Positions 1 through 8,050 of a DNA stretch of 64,000 nucleotides are shown here, in pieces. Made by a program: the position numbers and the translations under genes. Positions within the stretch are counted from its first letter, which is position 1. The number at the start of each line of letters is the position of its first letter. Source of the stretch: Pseudoxanthomonas japonensis (lineage in GTDB: Bacteria; Pseudomonadota; Gammaproteobacteria; Xanthomonadales; Xanthomonadaceae); NCBI RefSeq assembly GCF_010093445.1, contig NZ_PDWW01000001.1:186001-250000 (forward strand), in the 5' to 3' direction. Below the pieces are notes generated by a model that searched no databases, had not been told where the DNA came from, and saw only the letters and a program-made list of their open reading frames with translations.

Positions 1-277
1 GGCTGACCGAGGTGTTGACCACCAGCCCGACCTTGTCGGCGCCGATGCCGGCGTCTTCCAGTGCCTTCCTGGCGGCCAGCGTGGCGGCGTCGGAGGCCTG
101 CACGTCGGCGTCCCACAGGCGGCGGGCATGCACGCCGGCAACGTCGTTCAGCACGTCGGTCTTGATGCCCAGACGGTCGAGCGTGGGCTGCAGACGGGCG
201 TTGATTTCGGCGGACGTCAGCGTGTGCGGCGCATCGATATGCGCCAGTCCCGCGATGGAGACATTCTTGAAGAGCAT
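1..277 (-). CDS. oleA: OleA-type 3-oxoacyl-ACP synthase III/thiolase, N-terminal part (gene runs off the window)
   Basis: The minus strand from the ATG at 277 to the window edge encodes 92 residues beginning MLFKNVSIAGLAHIDAPHTL. This closely resembles the N-terminus of xanthomonad OleA proteins as I remember them. OleA is a thiolase-fold enzyme that condenses two fatty acyl-CoAs head to head, the first step of long-chain olefin synthesis in the cytoplasm. Only the N-terminal part of the fold (through ...KVGLVVNTSVS) is present, so the active-site Cys and His cannot be checked. The gene is incomplete because the window ends, not because it is broken. Confidence 0.8.
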   Translation of the reverse strand, partial: MLFKNVSIAGLAHIDAPHTLTSAEINARLQPTLDRLGIKTDVLNDVAGVHARRLWDADVQASDAATLAARKALEDAGIGADKVGLVVNTSVS

Positions 278-400
278 TGAGGTTAGCGCCAAGGCTCAGG
301 CGAGGGGGCCGACAAGGGTAACGGCTTCCCGCCTTCACCGCATCTTTACGGGCGTCGCTGGACCCACGCACCCGATCTCAAGCGTGACTCACTTCACACT

Positions 401-718
401 TTATCGGCCACAGCGGTAGGCCGCGAACCGCTGCTCGCCGTTGGCGGGATCGCCCAGCGGCTGCAGGGTGTCGGCCTGCAGGCCCGGCGCTTCGTTGCGG
501 GCCAGGGTTTCCAGCTCGTCCCGGACCCGCAGGTTGTTGCGTTCGTAGAACGCCACGCTGTCCTTGACCGACACGGAGACCTCGCCGCGCTTCTCGCACC
601 CGGTCGGCACGGCGCCCGCGCCGACCACGCGAACATTCTTGGCATTGGGGGCGAGATGCACCCAGGTGCAGGCGGACAGCAGGACGGTGGAGGCGGCAGC
701 CAGCAGGACGAGACGCAT
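401..718 (-). CDS. Small lipoprotein, DUF4156-like
   Basis: This 105-residue protein has a type II signal peptide: a hydrophobic N-terminus ends in a lipobox (LLSAC) with the lipidated Cys at residue 17. The mature part contains GCEKRGEVSVSVKD and ends in AAYRCGR, resembling the DUF4156 group of small outer-membrane lipoproteins. Its two remaining cysteines could form a disulfide. An in-frame upstream ATG at 727 exists, but the start at 718 gives a normal Met-Arg signal sequence. It lies between oleA and the M16 peptidase, all on the minus strand. Function is unknown. Confidence 0.65.
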   Translation of the reverse strand: MRLVLLAAASTVLLSACTWVHLAPNAKNVRVVGAGAVPTGCEKRGEVSVSVKDSVAFYERNNLRVRDELETLARNEAPGLQADTLQPLGDPANGEQRFAAYRCGR

Positions 719-785
719 CGAAGTCACCTAGTAATGTGAGTCGCGGCCATTCTGGCCGATGCCGGATGAATCGATCCGGGCCATG

Positions 786-809
786 CGCCGCCCCGGAGAA
801 GGGGCGGCG
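786..809 (-). terminator. GC-rich hairpin after the M16 peptidase gene
   Basis: CGCCGCCCC (786-794) and GGGGCGGCG (801-809) form a perfect 9-bp stem around a 6-nt loop, 13 nt past the stop codon of the M16 gene on the minus strand. No clear T tract follows. It may stabilise the mRNA 3' end rather than act as a strong intrinsic terminator. Confidence 0.5.
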
Positions 810-821
810 ACACGGACATAC

Positions 822-3692
822 TTACTTCTTCGGCTTGCCGTCGGCATCCAGCTCGACCGCTTCGCCCAGCTGCAGCGCGCGGACGGACTCGCCCACCTTG
901 GACAGGTCGCCCACCACTACCCAAGTCAGCGCGGACGGCGACAGCGTGGCGGCGGCCTTGGCCACGTCGGCGGCGCCGATGGCTTCGTTGCGCGCCTTGT
1001 ACTGCACGATGTAATCGTCCGGCCGGCCGTAGCGCTGGTTGGAGGCGATCTGGCCGAGCACGGCGGACGCGGTTTCGTAGGCGCCCGGCAGCTCCAGCGT
1101 GTTGGCGGCGCGGACCTTGGTGATCTCCTCCGGCGTGGCCGGGGCCTGGCCGGTAGCGAACTGGCTGATTTCCTTCTGCAATTCCTTCATCGAGTCGGCG
1201 GTGCGGTCGCTCTGCACCGCGGCGCTGGCCCACCACGGGCGCTGGCCCAGGCTGTTGCGCGCGCCACTGTAGGAGCCGTAGGCCCAGTGCTTGTCCTCGC
1301 GCAGATTGGAGTTCAGGCGCGAGGTGAACTGGCCGCCGAGCACGCCGTTGGCGAAGTCGAAATCGATCGTGCCGGCATCGCCGGTCGGCGGAACGAGCTG
1401 CGCGGCGTAGACGTTCGACTGGATGGCACCGGGCTGGTCGATCAGGAACACGCGCGGCTTGGCGGCGTTGGCGACCTTGGGCACGGCGGCCAGCTTGGGC
1501 GCGTTGGGTGCGGCCTTCCAGTCGCCCAGGCGGGCTTCCAGCAGCGGCACGATCTCGGCCAGCGTGGTGTCGCCGACGATGGTGATGCGCGCCTGGTCCG
1601 GCTGCAGCCAGTCGCGATGGAAGGCGACCAGGTCGTCGCGGGTCAGCGAGGCGATCGACGCTTCCGTGCCCGAGCCGGTGAACGGAATGGCATACGGATG
1701 GCCCTCGCCGTACAGCAGCGGCGGCAGCGTGCGCAACGCGGCGGTCTGCGGACGCGCCTTCTCCTGCTTGATGCCCGCGATCCAGGTCGCGCGCACGCGC
1801 TCGATTTCCGCCGGCGCGAAGGTCGGACGACGCAGCACGTCGGCCAGCAGGTCCAGCGAAGGTGCGAGCTTGTCGGTCAGCGCCGACAGGCCGACCGAGG
1901 CCGAATCCAGCCCGGCGCCGGTCGTCAGTTCCGCCCCCAGCGATTCCTTGCGGGCAGCGAAGTCGAGCGCGCCGTACTCGCCGGCGCCCTCGTCCATCAT
2001 CTGCAGCGCGAAGCTGGCGGTGCCGAGCTTCTTGCCGACGTCCGCGGCATAGCCACCGGGGAACTCGACGTTGAACTGCACCACCGGCGTTTCGTGGCGC
2101 TCGGCCAGCGTCACCTGCATGCCGTTGGACAGCGTGGCACGATGCACGGCCGGGAACTTCAGGTCGGGGAAGGTGGTGGTCTTCGGCACGCCGGCCTTGC
2201 GGTCGACGGTGCTGGCGACGGTCTTGAACTTCGGGTCGACCTTCGGCGTGGCGGCCGGCGTGGTGGCGGGCGCCGCGAACACGGTTTCCGGCAACGCCGA
2301 CGCCGGCGTCTCGCTGGGCTGGACCAGGATGGTGTGCGAGCCACCACTCAACCACTTCTTCGCCGCCGCCTGCACGTCGGCCGGCGTGGCGCTGGCGTAG
2401 ATGGCCAGGTCTTCCTTGTAGCAGTCGGGCGTGGTCTGGTAGACGGCGCACGAGGCCAGCACGTCGGACTTGCCGCCGAAACCGCCGATGCGCTCGATGC
2501 CGCGGACGAAGCCGGCGACGCCGGCGGTGCGGGCGCGCTCCAGTTCCTCCGCCGTCGGGCCCTGCGCGATCAGGCGCTTCATTTCTTCGTCCAGCGCGGC
2601 CTCGACCTTGGCCGGGTCGACGCCTTCCTTCACCGTGGACATCAGGAAGAAGGTACCGCTGATCTCGCTGCTCCACTGGTAGGCGGTCGCCTGGTCGGCG
2701 ATCTTGTCGCCGTGCACCAGGCGGGTGTCGAAGCGCGAGGCCGCGCTGCCGCCGAGCACCTGCGCGAACAGGTCGAGCAGGACGGCGTCCTTCGTTCCCA
2801 TCTCGGCGACCGGCCAGGCGCGGTAGACCCGCACCTGCGGCACGCGGTCGGGGATGGTCTCGCGGGTGTCCTTGGCATGCGTCGGGATGTTGGTCTTCAT
2901 GTCCGCCAGCGTGGCGCTGGCCGGAATGTCGCCGAAGTAGCGGGTGACCTTCTCCTTGGCGGTGGCGACGTCGATGTCGCCGGCCAGCACCAGCACCGCA
3001 TTGTTCGGGCCGTACCAGCTGCGGAACCAGGTCTTCACGTCATCGAGCGTGGCGGCATCGAGATCCGCCATGGAGCCGATGGTCTGCCAGCTGTACGGAT
3101 GCCCGGCCGGATACAGGGCCTCGAACATGCGCGCGCTGATGCGGCGGCCGTAGGGCTGGTTCTCGCCCTGGCGCTTCTCGTTCTGCACCACGCCGCGCTG
3201 CTCGTCGAGCGCCTTCTGGTCGATCGCGCCGAGCAGGTGGCCCATGCGGTCGGATTCCATCCACAGCGCCATGTCGAGCGCGGTGGTCGGCACGTTCTGG
3301 AAGTAATTGGTGCGGTCCTGGTTGGTGGTGCCGTTCTGGTCGGTGGCGCCCACCAGTTCGAACGGAGTGAAGAACTCGCCGTCGTGGTTCTCGCTGCCCT
3401 GGAACATCAGGTGTTCGAACAGGTGCGCGAAGCCGGTACGGCCCGGGGTCTCGTTCTTGCTGCCCACGTGGTACCAGATGTTGACCGCCACGATCGGCGC
3501 CTTGCGGTCGGTATGCACGATGACGCGCAGGCCATTGGGCAGGGTGAACTCCTCGTAGGGGATCACGATGTCCGCACCGGCGGCCGGCTTCGCGTACGTC
3601 GGGGCCGGTGCGTACGCCAGGCCCCCGAGGGCGGCGGACAGGGCAACGGCGAGCAGGGCGGCGCGGGGCGGACGGGAAAGGGACATGGACAC
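822..3692 (-). CDS. M16-family zinc metallopeptidase (pitrilysin/insulinase type), exported
   Basis: The product is 956 residues with a hydrophobic signal peptide over about residues 1-35, so it should act in the periplasm or be secreted. The inverted zinc motif HxxEH is intact as HLFEH at residues 90-94, with the downstream NEKR region supplying the third ligand. A second inactive-looking M16 half follows (about 480-930), giving the usual two-lobed clam-shell of single-chain M16 enzymes of this length. Such enzymes degrade peptides, including signal peptides and small proteins. It is probably monocistronic, with a GC hairpin just after its stop. The true substrate is unknown. Confidence 0.9.
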   Translation of the reverse strand: MSMSLSRPPRAALLAVALSAALGGLAYAPAPTYAKPAAGADIVIPYEEFTLPNGLRVIVHTDRKAPIVAVNIWYHVGSKNETPGRTGFAHLFEHLMFQGSENHDGEFFTPFELVGATDQNGTTNQDRTNYFQNVPTTALDMALWMESDRMGHLLGAIDQKALDEQRGVVQNEKRQGENQPYGRRISARMFEALYPAGHPYSWQTIGSMADLDAATLDDVKTWFRSWYGPNNAVLVLAGDIDVATAKEKVTRYFGDIPASATLADMKTNIPTHAKDTRETIPDRVPQVRVYRAWPVAEMGTKDAVLLDLFAQVLGGSAASRFDTRLVHGDKIADQATAYQWSSEISGTFFLMSTVKEGVDPAKVEAALDEEMKRLIAQGPTAEELERARTAGVAGFVRGIERIGGFGGKSDVLASCAVYQTTPDCYKEDLAIYASATPADVQAAAKKWLSGGSHTILVQPSETPASALPETVFAAPATTPAATPKVDPKFKTVASTVDRKAGVPKTTTFPDLKFPAVHRATLSNGMQVTLAERHETPVVQFNVEFPGGYAADVGKKLGTASFALQMMDEGAGEYGALDFAARKESLGAELTTGAGLDSASVGLSALTDKLAPSLDLLADVLRRPTFAPAEIERVRATWIAGIKQEKARPQTAALRTLPPLLYGEGHPYAIPFTGSGTEASIASLTRDDLVAFHRDWLQPDQARITIVGDTTLAEIVPLLEARLGDWKAAPNAPKLAAVPKVANAAKPRVFLIDQPGAIQSNVYAAQLVPPTGDAGTIDFDFANGVLGGQFTSRLNSNLREDKHWAYGSYSGARNSLGQRPWWASAAVQSDRTADSMKELQKEISQFATGQAPATPEEITKVRAANTLELPGAYETASAVLGQIASNQRYGRPDDYIVQYKARNEAIGAADVAKAAATLSPSALTWVVVGDLSKVGESVRALQLGEAVELDADGKPKK

Positions 3693-3827
3693 TCCTTCGA
3701 TACTGAATGGGCCTGCAGAACCCCCGATGCTAGCCCTCGCTGGCAGTCATTACACTAGGCCACAAGCCATGACCTACGGCACGGGTACCACCGCGCCAAT
3801 GCTCTCGAACCCCTTGGTGGAGGCGAC

Positions 3828-4532
3828 ATGGACCGCAAGCACTGCCTGGTGACCGGGGCCAATCGCGGCCTGGGACTGGAACTGGTTTCGCAGCTGCTGG
3901 CCCGCCAGCGGCACGTGGTGGCGACCTGCCGCCACCCCGGCAAGGCGACGGCGTTGAACCGGCTGGCCGGCGAGCATCCGGGGCGCCTGCATGTGCTGCC
4001 GCTGGACGTGGCCGATGCCCGCAGCCGCGAGGCGCTGCTGCGCGACCTGCCCCTGGTCACCGACGGGCAGCCGCTGCACCTGCTCATCAACAACGCCGGC
4101 GTGCTCCGTGGCGGCGAACGCTTCGGCCAGGTGGCTGCCGAGGATCTGGACACCAGCTTCCATACCCACGCCGCCGGACCATTCCTGCTGACGCAGGCCC
4201 TGGCGCCGCAACTGGCCGAGGGCGCGGCGGTGGCGAACATCTCGTCCGAGATCGGTTCGATCGCGTTGCGGCAGGAGTTCCGCACGCCCAGCTACGCGAT
4301 CGGCAAGGCCGCACAGAACATGGTCACGTCGTTGCTCTCGCAGGCGTTGGCGCCGCGCGGCATCAAGGTCGTCGCCCTGCACCCAGGCTGGGTGCGCACC
4401 GACATGGGCGGCGACAACGCGGCGCTCTCCGTGGCGGAATCGGCGGCAGGCCTGCTGCAGGTGATCGACCACCTCACGTCCGAAGACAGCGGGCGTTTCC
4501 TCGACTGGCAGGGCGACCCGCTGCCCTGGTGA
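3828..4532 (+). CDS. Short-chain dehydrogenase/reductase (CsgA/C-factor-like)
   Basis: This 234-residue Rossmann-fold oxidoreductase has the SDR glycine motif TGANRGLG at residues 9-16, NNAG at 88-91, a catalytic Ser near 139-140 and the YxxxK pair Y156/K160. Length and motif spacing are those of classical SDRs, which use NAD(P)(H). The sequence style (LEDxxGxLxVLPLDV near the coenzyme-specificity loop, WVRTDMGG near the C-terminus) resembles the cell-contact C-factor subgroup. The substrate cannot be told from sequence. GGAGG lies about 6 nt before the ATG. It is divergent from the M16 gene, with about 135 nt between them. Confidence 0.85.
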   Translation: MDRKHCLVTGANRGLGLELVSQLLARQRHVVATCRHPGKATALNRLAGEHPGRLHVLPLDVADARSREALLRDLPLVTDGQPLHLLINNAGVLRGGERFGQVAAEDLDTSFHTHAAGPFLLTQALAPQLAEGAAVANISSEIGSIALRQEFRTPSYAIGKAAQNMVTSLLSQALAPRGIKVVALHPGWVRTDMGGDNAALSVAESAAGLLQVIDHLTSEDSGRFLDWQGDPLPW

Positions 4533-4742
4533 ACCTGAACGCTGGCTGCGCCGATCCGAAGGCAACGCAACGCTTCCGAGTTGAACAGCATCCAAACCCT
4601 TGCGCACCGGAATGACCGGGGGCAGGGCGAAGCGGCGTGTTCGCAGTCACAACGGACACCACCGCCCGTCTTGGTTCACGCAGGACGGACACCGGACGGA
4701 CAGTCGCTCCGGACAGCGGACAGGCAGGAAGCACCAAGAACT

Positions 4743-4756
4743 ATTGATGGATCAAT
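4743..4756. repeat. ATTGAT-GG-ATCAAT inverted repeat beside the sigma-54-type promoter
   Basis: A 6-bp inverted repeat with a 2-bp spacer sits 10 bp upstream of the -24 box at 4767. It could be an operator. Its spacing does not match the FNR consensus (TTGAT-N4-ATCAA), so no regulator is assigned. Confidence 0.35.
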
Positions 4757-4766
4757 GATTTACGTT

Positions 4767-4781
4767 TGGCACGGTTTCTGC
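4767..4781 (+). promoter_or_regulatory. Sigma-54 (RpoN) -24/-12 promoter candidate upstream of the repeat protein
   Basis: TGGCACGGTTTCTGC matches the RpoN consensus TGGCACG-N4-TTGC at 10 of 11 conserved positions, with exact spacing between the invariant GG and GC. Transcription would start near 4792, leaving a leader of about 140 nt before the ATG at 4932. The leader also holds a small A/T hairpin (CAAAAC/GTTTTG, 4844-4860). No convincing NtrC or other enhancer site was found upstream, so the activator is unknown. Confidence 0.6.
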
Positions 4782-4931
4782 GTTACCTACAACAAGAAGC
4801 GCGCAGCACCGCACCAACCTGACTGAAGCCTGAATAAAATCACCAAAACGAAAAGTTTTGCTTGCCCGCTCTGTCTAGGTGTACTACCTTACTACCACAC
4901 CACCCAACAACATCACTACAGAGGCATGACA

Positions 4932-5312
4932 ATGAACGCCAAGAACCTCCTCCCCCTGACCGCCGCCGCCGTGTTCGCCCTGTGCGCCGGTGCCATGGTC
5001 GTCTCCGCGACCCACGCCGACAACAACCACAACGCTGCTGCCCCGGCTGCCCGTATCGTCGACCTGCCGACCGTCACGGTGACGCCGGACGCCGCCGACC
5101 TGGCCCACTACCACACCTACAAGGACGCCAAGATCGTCGACCTGGCCACGATCACCGTGACGCCGACCGCCGAAGACCTGGCCCAGTTCGTCGCCCAGCA
5201 GGCGGTCCGCATCGTCGACATGCCGGTGGTCACCGTGCGCCCGTCGGCCGAGGACATGCAGCAGATCGCGGTGCAGGCAGGCGTGCTGGCCGGCCAGCTG
5301 GCTTCGCGCTGA
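4932..5312 (+). CDS. Exported protein with three imperfect internal repeats, unknown function
   Basis: The protein is 126 residues from the ATG at 4932. That start is chosen because GAGG at 4921-4924 is 7 nt away, whereas the in-frame ATG at 4926 is too close. A signal peptide is evident (hydrophobic stretch ending VVSATHA). The mature part has three copies of a unit beginning RIVDLPTVTVTP, KIVDLATITVTP and RIVDMPVVTVRP, each followed by a short acidic/Ala segment such as SAEDMQQ. I do not recognise the family. The repeats suggest a small beta-rich periplasmic or surface protein. It is preceded by a sigma-54-type promoter and followed by trmL on the same strand. Confidence 0.7.
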   Translation: MNAKNLLPLTAAAVFALCAGAMVVSATHADNNHNAAAPAARIVDLPTVTVTPDAADLAHYHTYKDAKIVDLATITVTPTAEDLAQFVAQQAVRIVDMPVVTVRPSAEDMQQIAVQAGVLAGQLASR

Positions 5313-5422
5313 TAAGCAGGCGATACACGCTTCACCTGCGACATCGCGCAAGCCGGCTGCGGCCGGAGCAACACCGCAACACCCGCCCGTGAGGCCATGC
5401 AGCGCCGCGTAGAATGCGCGCC

Positions 5423-5902
5423 ATGACCGACACCCTGGACATCGACGTCCTGCTGTACCAGCCGGAAATTCCCCCGAATACCGGGAATGCCATCCGCCTC
5501 TGCGCGAACACCGGCGCGCGGCTGCACCTGATCGAACCGCTCGGGTTCGCATTGGAAGACAAGCAGCTCAAGCGCGCCGGCCTGGATTACCACGAATACG
5601 CCACGCTGCAGGTCCACGCCTCGCTCGATGCGGCCCTGCAGCGCATCCGTCCTGCGCGCCTGTTTGCGCTGAGCACGCGCGGCATCGTGCGCCACGACCA
5701 GCCCGTCTACCAGCCTGGCGATGCCTTCCTGTTCGGTCCCGAAACGCGCGGCCTGCCGCAGGATGTGCTGGACGGTTTGCCGGAAGCGCAGCGCCTGCGC
5801 CTGCCGATGCGTCCGAACAACCGCAGCCTCAACCTGTCCAATACGGTCGCCGTGGTGGTGTTCGAAGCGTGGCGGCAGGCGGGATTCGCCGGCGGCGCTT
5901 AG
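5423..5902 (+). CDS. trmL: tRNA (cytidine(34)-2'-O)-methyltransferase TrmL
   Basis: This 159-residue SPOUT-class methyltransferase is full length for TrmL. Family motifs are all visible: the N-terminal YQPEIPPNTGNAIRLCANTG, the AdoMet-binding trefoil-knot segment FLFGPETRGLP and the C-terminal NRSLNLSNTVAVVVFEAW. TrmL methylates the 2'-O of the wobble C/U of leucine tRNAs using S-adenosylmethionine. The start at 5423 is preferred to an upstream in-frame ATG (5414) because the family begins shortly before the LLYQPE strand. A paired REP-like repeat follows the stop. Confidence 0.93.
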   Translation: MTDTLDIDVLLYQPEIPPNTGNAIRLCANTGARLHLIEPLGFALEDKQLKRAGLDYHEYATLQVHASLDAALQRIRPARLFALSTRGIVRHDQPVYQPGDAFLFGPETRGLPQDVLDGLPEAQRLRLPMRPNNRSLNLSNTVAVVVFEAWRQAGFAGGA

Positions 5903-5915
5903 TCGTCTGCTCATC

Positions 5916-6064
5916 TGTAGGAGCGACGTGAGTCGCGACCGCACGCGTGGGCTGCCGATGCACTCACATCATGCGAAAACACTCCGACGAGCCCCTGCAT
6001 CAATCCCTTCGATATGGATCCGTAGGTCTGACGATCCGCGGTCGCGACTCACGTCGCTCCTACA
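5916..6064. repeat. Inverted pair of REP-like repeats (REPIN-like)
   Basis: TGTAGGAGCGACGTGAGTCG starts at 5916 and continues CGACC to 5940. Its exact reverse complement lies at 6040-6064. Each copy contains the hairpin GCGAC-GTGA-GTCGC. The two copies, 99 bp apart, can pair into a long hairpin between the convergent trmL and D-amino-acid dehydrogenase genes. Further copies lie at 57229 and 57365. Such elements are common between genes in xanthomonads and pseudomonads and can stabilise or terminate transcripts. Confidence 0.85.
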
Positions 6065-6079
6065 GACGCTGGAACCCGG

Positions 6080-7345
6080 TTAACCGAACCGCGCCAATGC
6101 GTAAGGCGCCAGCGGAATGTCCGTCGCCTCGCCCGCCATCATCTGGTCGACCAGCCTGCCGGTGACCGGGCCCTGTGTCAGGCCAAGATGGCCGTGGCCG
6201 GTGGCGACGAAAATATCTTCGCCCGGCACCCGGTCAATGATCGGCAGCGAGTCCGGCGTGCACGGGCGGTTGCCCGCCCACTCCGACACCGGTTCGCCGC
6301 TGATGCCGGGAAACAGTTTGCGCGCTTCCGGATCGAGGCGATGGATCAGCGCGTAATGCGGATCGCGGCCGAGCGCGGTCAGCTCCTTGATGCTGGTCAT
6401 GCGGATGCCGGCCTGCATCGGCGACACCACCATGTAGCGCTCGGCCCACAGCGTGGGGCGCAGCACGACCGCCTGCGCCTGCGGGTACATCAAGTGGTAG
6501 CCGCGCGCAGGTATCACCGGGATCTTCAGGCCGAACGGCTGCAGCAATGCGTTGCTCCATGCGCCCGCGGCCACGACCACGCGTCCCGCATGCACGGGAC
6601 CCTGATCGGTATCGATGCGATAGCCGTCGCCCTGGCGCACGATGGCGGACGCACTGGAGATCAAGGATGCCGCGCCGCGCGTGCGCAGGTCGTCGAACAG
6701 ACGACGGCAGAACTCCCCCGGATCACGCATCGCCAGCGAGTCGCGCTGGAACACCGCGCGCTGGAATCCCGCGCCGATGCCGGGTTCGAGATCGCGCAAC
6801 TGGGCGGCATCGAGCACGTCGAACGCGACGCCTCGCTCACGCATCAGCCCGCGCTCCCATTCGCCCTTCGCGAACGTCGCGTCCTCGCTGTAAACATGCA
6901 GGTAGCCGGTGTGCCCGATCAGCTCGCTCGCACCTATGCGCTCGCCCAGATCCAGCCACGCACTGCGCGAGGCGGTGTTGATGGCACTCAGTGCATCGAT
7001 GATCGGCAACACATGCTGCAAGCGGCCCTGGTTGAGGAACTGCAGTAGCCAGCGCGCATAGGACGGGCTGACGGCCCAGTCCAGCTTCAGCGGCGCCAAC
7101 GGGTTGGCGAGCATGCGCAGCGCCTTGGTGACGATGCCCGGCGTGGACTGCGGCATCACGTTGCCGACCGAGATCGAGCCGGCATTGCCGAACGAGGTCT
7201 CGCCCGCCGGTCCCTTGGCGTCGATCAGCAGGCAGGACAGCCCGCGATCCATCAGGTGGTGCGCCGTCGACAGACCGACGATGCCGCTGCCGATCACCGC
7301 GACATCGGCTGTGCGCGGCGAGGAAGAAGAAGGGGAAGGACTCAT
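6080..7345 (-). CDS. DadA-like FAD-dependent D-amino-acid dehydrogenase
   Basis: The product is 421 residues with the FAD-binding motif GSGIVG at residues 19-24 and the DAO-family C-terminal pattern GNRPCTPDSLPIIDRV and GHGHLGLTQGPVTG typical of DadA. Such enzymes oxidise D-amino acids, classically D-alanine, to 2-oxo acids plus ammonia, passing electrons to the respiratory chain at the inner membrane. The ATG at 7345 overlaps the VanX stop by 4 bp (ATGA), so the pair is probably translationally coupled. In this locus the obvious substrate is D-Ala released by the dipeptidase. It could instead act on another D-amino acid or 4-hydroxyproline. It converges on trmL. Confidence 0.85.
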   Translation of the reverse strand: MSPSPSSSSPRTADVAVIGSGIVGLSTAHHLMDRGLSCLLIDAKGPAGETSFGNAGSISVGNVMPQSTPGIVTKALRMLANPLAPLKLDWAVSPSYARWLLQFLNQGRLQHVLPIIDALSAINTASRSAWLDLGERIGASELIGHTGYLHVYSEDATFAKGEWERGLMRERGVAFDVLDAAQLRDLEPGIGAGFQRAVFQRDSLAMRDPGEFCRRLFDDLRTRGAASLISSASAIVRQGDGYRIDTDQGPVHAGRVVVAAGAWSNALLQPFGLKIPVIPARGYHLMYPQAQAVVLRPTLWAERYMVVSPMQAGIRMTSIKELTALGRDPHYALIHRLDPEARKLFPGISGEPVSEWAGNRPCTPDSLPIIDRVPGEDIFVATGHGHLGLTQGPVTGRLVDQMMAGEATDIPLAPYALARFG

Positions 7346-8049
7346 CGGATCGGAACGTCGTAGGCGGTGCGTGGGGTGGGTTCGGGACGGAAGGTGAAGT
7401 GCCACCACTCCATCGCATAGTTCTGGAATCCATGGCGGGCCATGGCCTGCACCAGCTGCTCGCGGTGGCGGCGCTGTTCGTCGGTGATCGACGGATGCGC
7501 AGTGTTGGCGCGCGGATCGAAGAAATCGAACGGCGTGCCCATGTCGAGTTCCGTGCAGGCATCGCCATCGCAGCGGACCAGGGTCAGGTCGAGCGTGGCG
7601 CCGCGGCTGTGCCCGGAGGTTTCGGCGATGTAGCCATCCAGCAGGCTCGCCTTCTCCAGGTTGGGGTAGTACGCGGACTTTGTGCGCTGGTCGGCCGGAT
7701 CGCGTGCCCAGCGGACGAAGTGCTGCACCGCGCGCACCGGGCGGTAGCAGTCGAACACCTTCAGCGACAGCCCTTCGCGCTGCACGTCCTGTTGCACCCG
7801 TGCGAGCGCCTGCGCGACCGGCGACAGCAACATGCATTTCGGTGCTTCATAACCGGTGACGGGCGCGCCGACGAAGTTGTTCGCGCCGGCGTAGCGGATG
7901 TCCTGTTTCAGTCCGGGCACGACGCTGGCCGCCTCGACCAGATCCACGTCGGCCGCGTCCTGCGCGGGAGAGACCTGCACGGCCGGCGAAGAAGCGCAGG
8001 CGCCCAGCCATGGCAGCGCGCACACAAGCAGCAGCCAGGCACCACGCAT
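7342..8049 (-). CDS. VanX/DdpX-type D-Ala-D-Ala dipeptidase, lipoprotein
   Basis: The protein is 235 residues with a lipobox (WLGAC, Cys 18), so it is probably anchored in the periplasm. The M15D zinc site is complete: SGHSRGATLD supplies His147 and Asp154, and EWWH supplies the catalytic Glu214 and ligand His217. The substrate Arg region (CYRPVR, about 101-106) is present. VanX enzymes split D-Ala-D-Ala into D-alanine. Because it is exported and has no vanH or vanA neighbours, a catabolic role is more likely than glycopeptide resistance. It starts 1 nt after the serine hydrolase stop and overlaps the D-amino-acid dehydrogenase by 4 bp. Confidence 0.88.
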   Translation of the reverse strand: MRGAWLLLVCALPWLGACASSPAVQVSPAQDAADVDLVEAASVVPGLKQDIRYAGANNFVGAPVTGYEAPKCMLLSPVAQALARVQQDVQREGLSLKVFDCYRPVRAVQHFVRWARDPADQRTKSAYYPNLEKASLLDGYIAETSGHSRGATLDLTLVRCDGDACTELDMGTPFDFFDPRANTAHPSITDEQRRHREQLVQAMARHGFQNYAMEWWHFTFRPEPTPRTAYDVPIR

Positions 8050-8050
8050 G

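Larger units (their letters stand above)
4533..4931. other. 399-bp gene-free leader region
   Basis: Between the SDR gene and the exported repeat protein I see no convincing coding sequence. It contains the inverted repeat at 4743-4756, the -24/-12 promoter candidate at 4767-4781 and the hairpin CAAAAC-gaaaa-GTTTTG at 4844-4860. The stretch 4740-4870 is clearly more A/T-rich than its surroundings, as expected for a promoter. Confidence 0.5.

Noticed and set aside
759-3758. A 999-codon open frame on the plus strand opposite the M16 peptidase
   Set aside because: Its product is Arg/Gly/His-rich with no family motifs, and the minus strand encodes an intact M16 peptidase with signal peptide and HxxEH motif. 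It is a high-GC shadow frame.
4744-4755. FNR-type site TTGAT...ATCAA
   Set aside because: The spacer is 2 bp, not the 4 bp required for FNR/CRP-type sites.
7346-7837. N-terminal extension of the DadA-like protein
   Set aside because: The added residues are a shadow of the VanX gene. The FAD motif begins shortly after the ATG at 7345, which overlaps the VanX stop in the usual ATGA manner.
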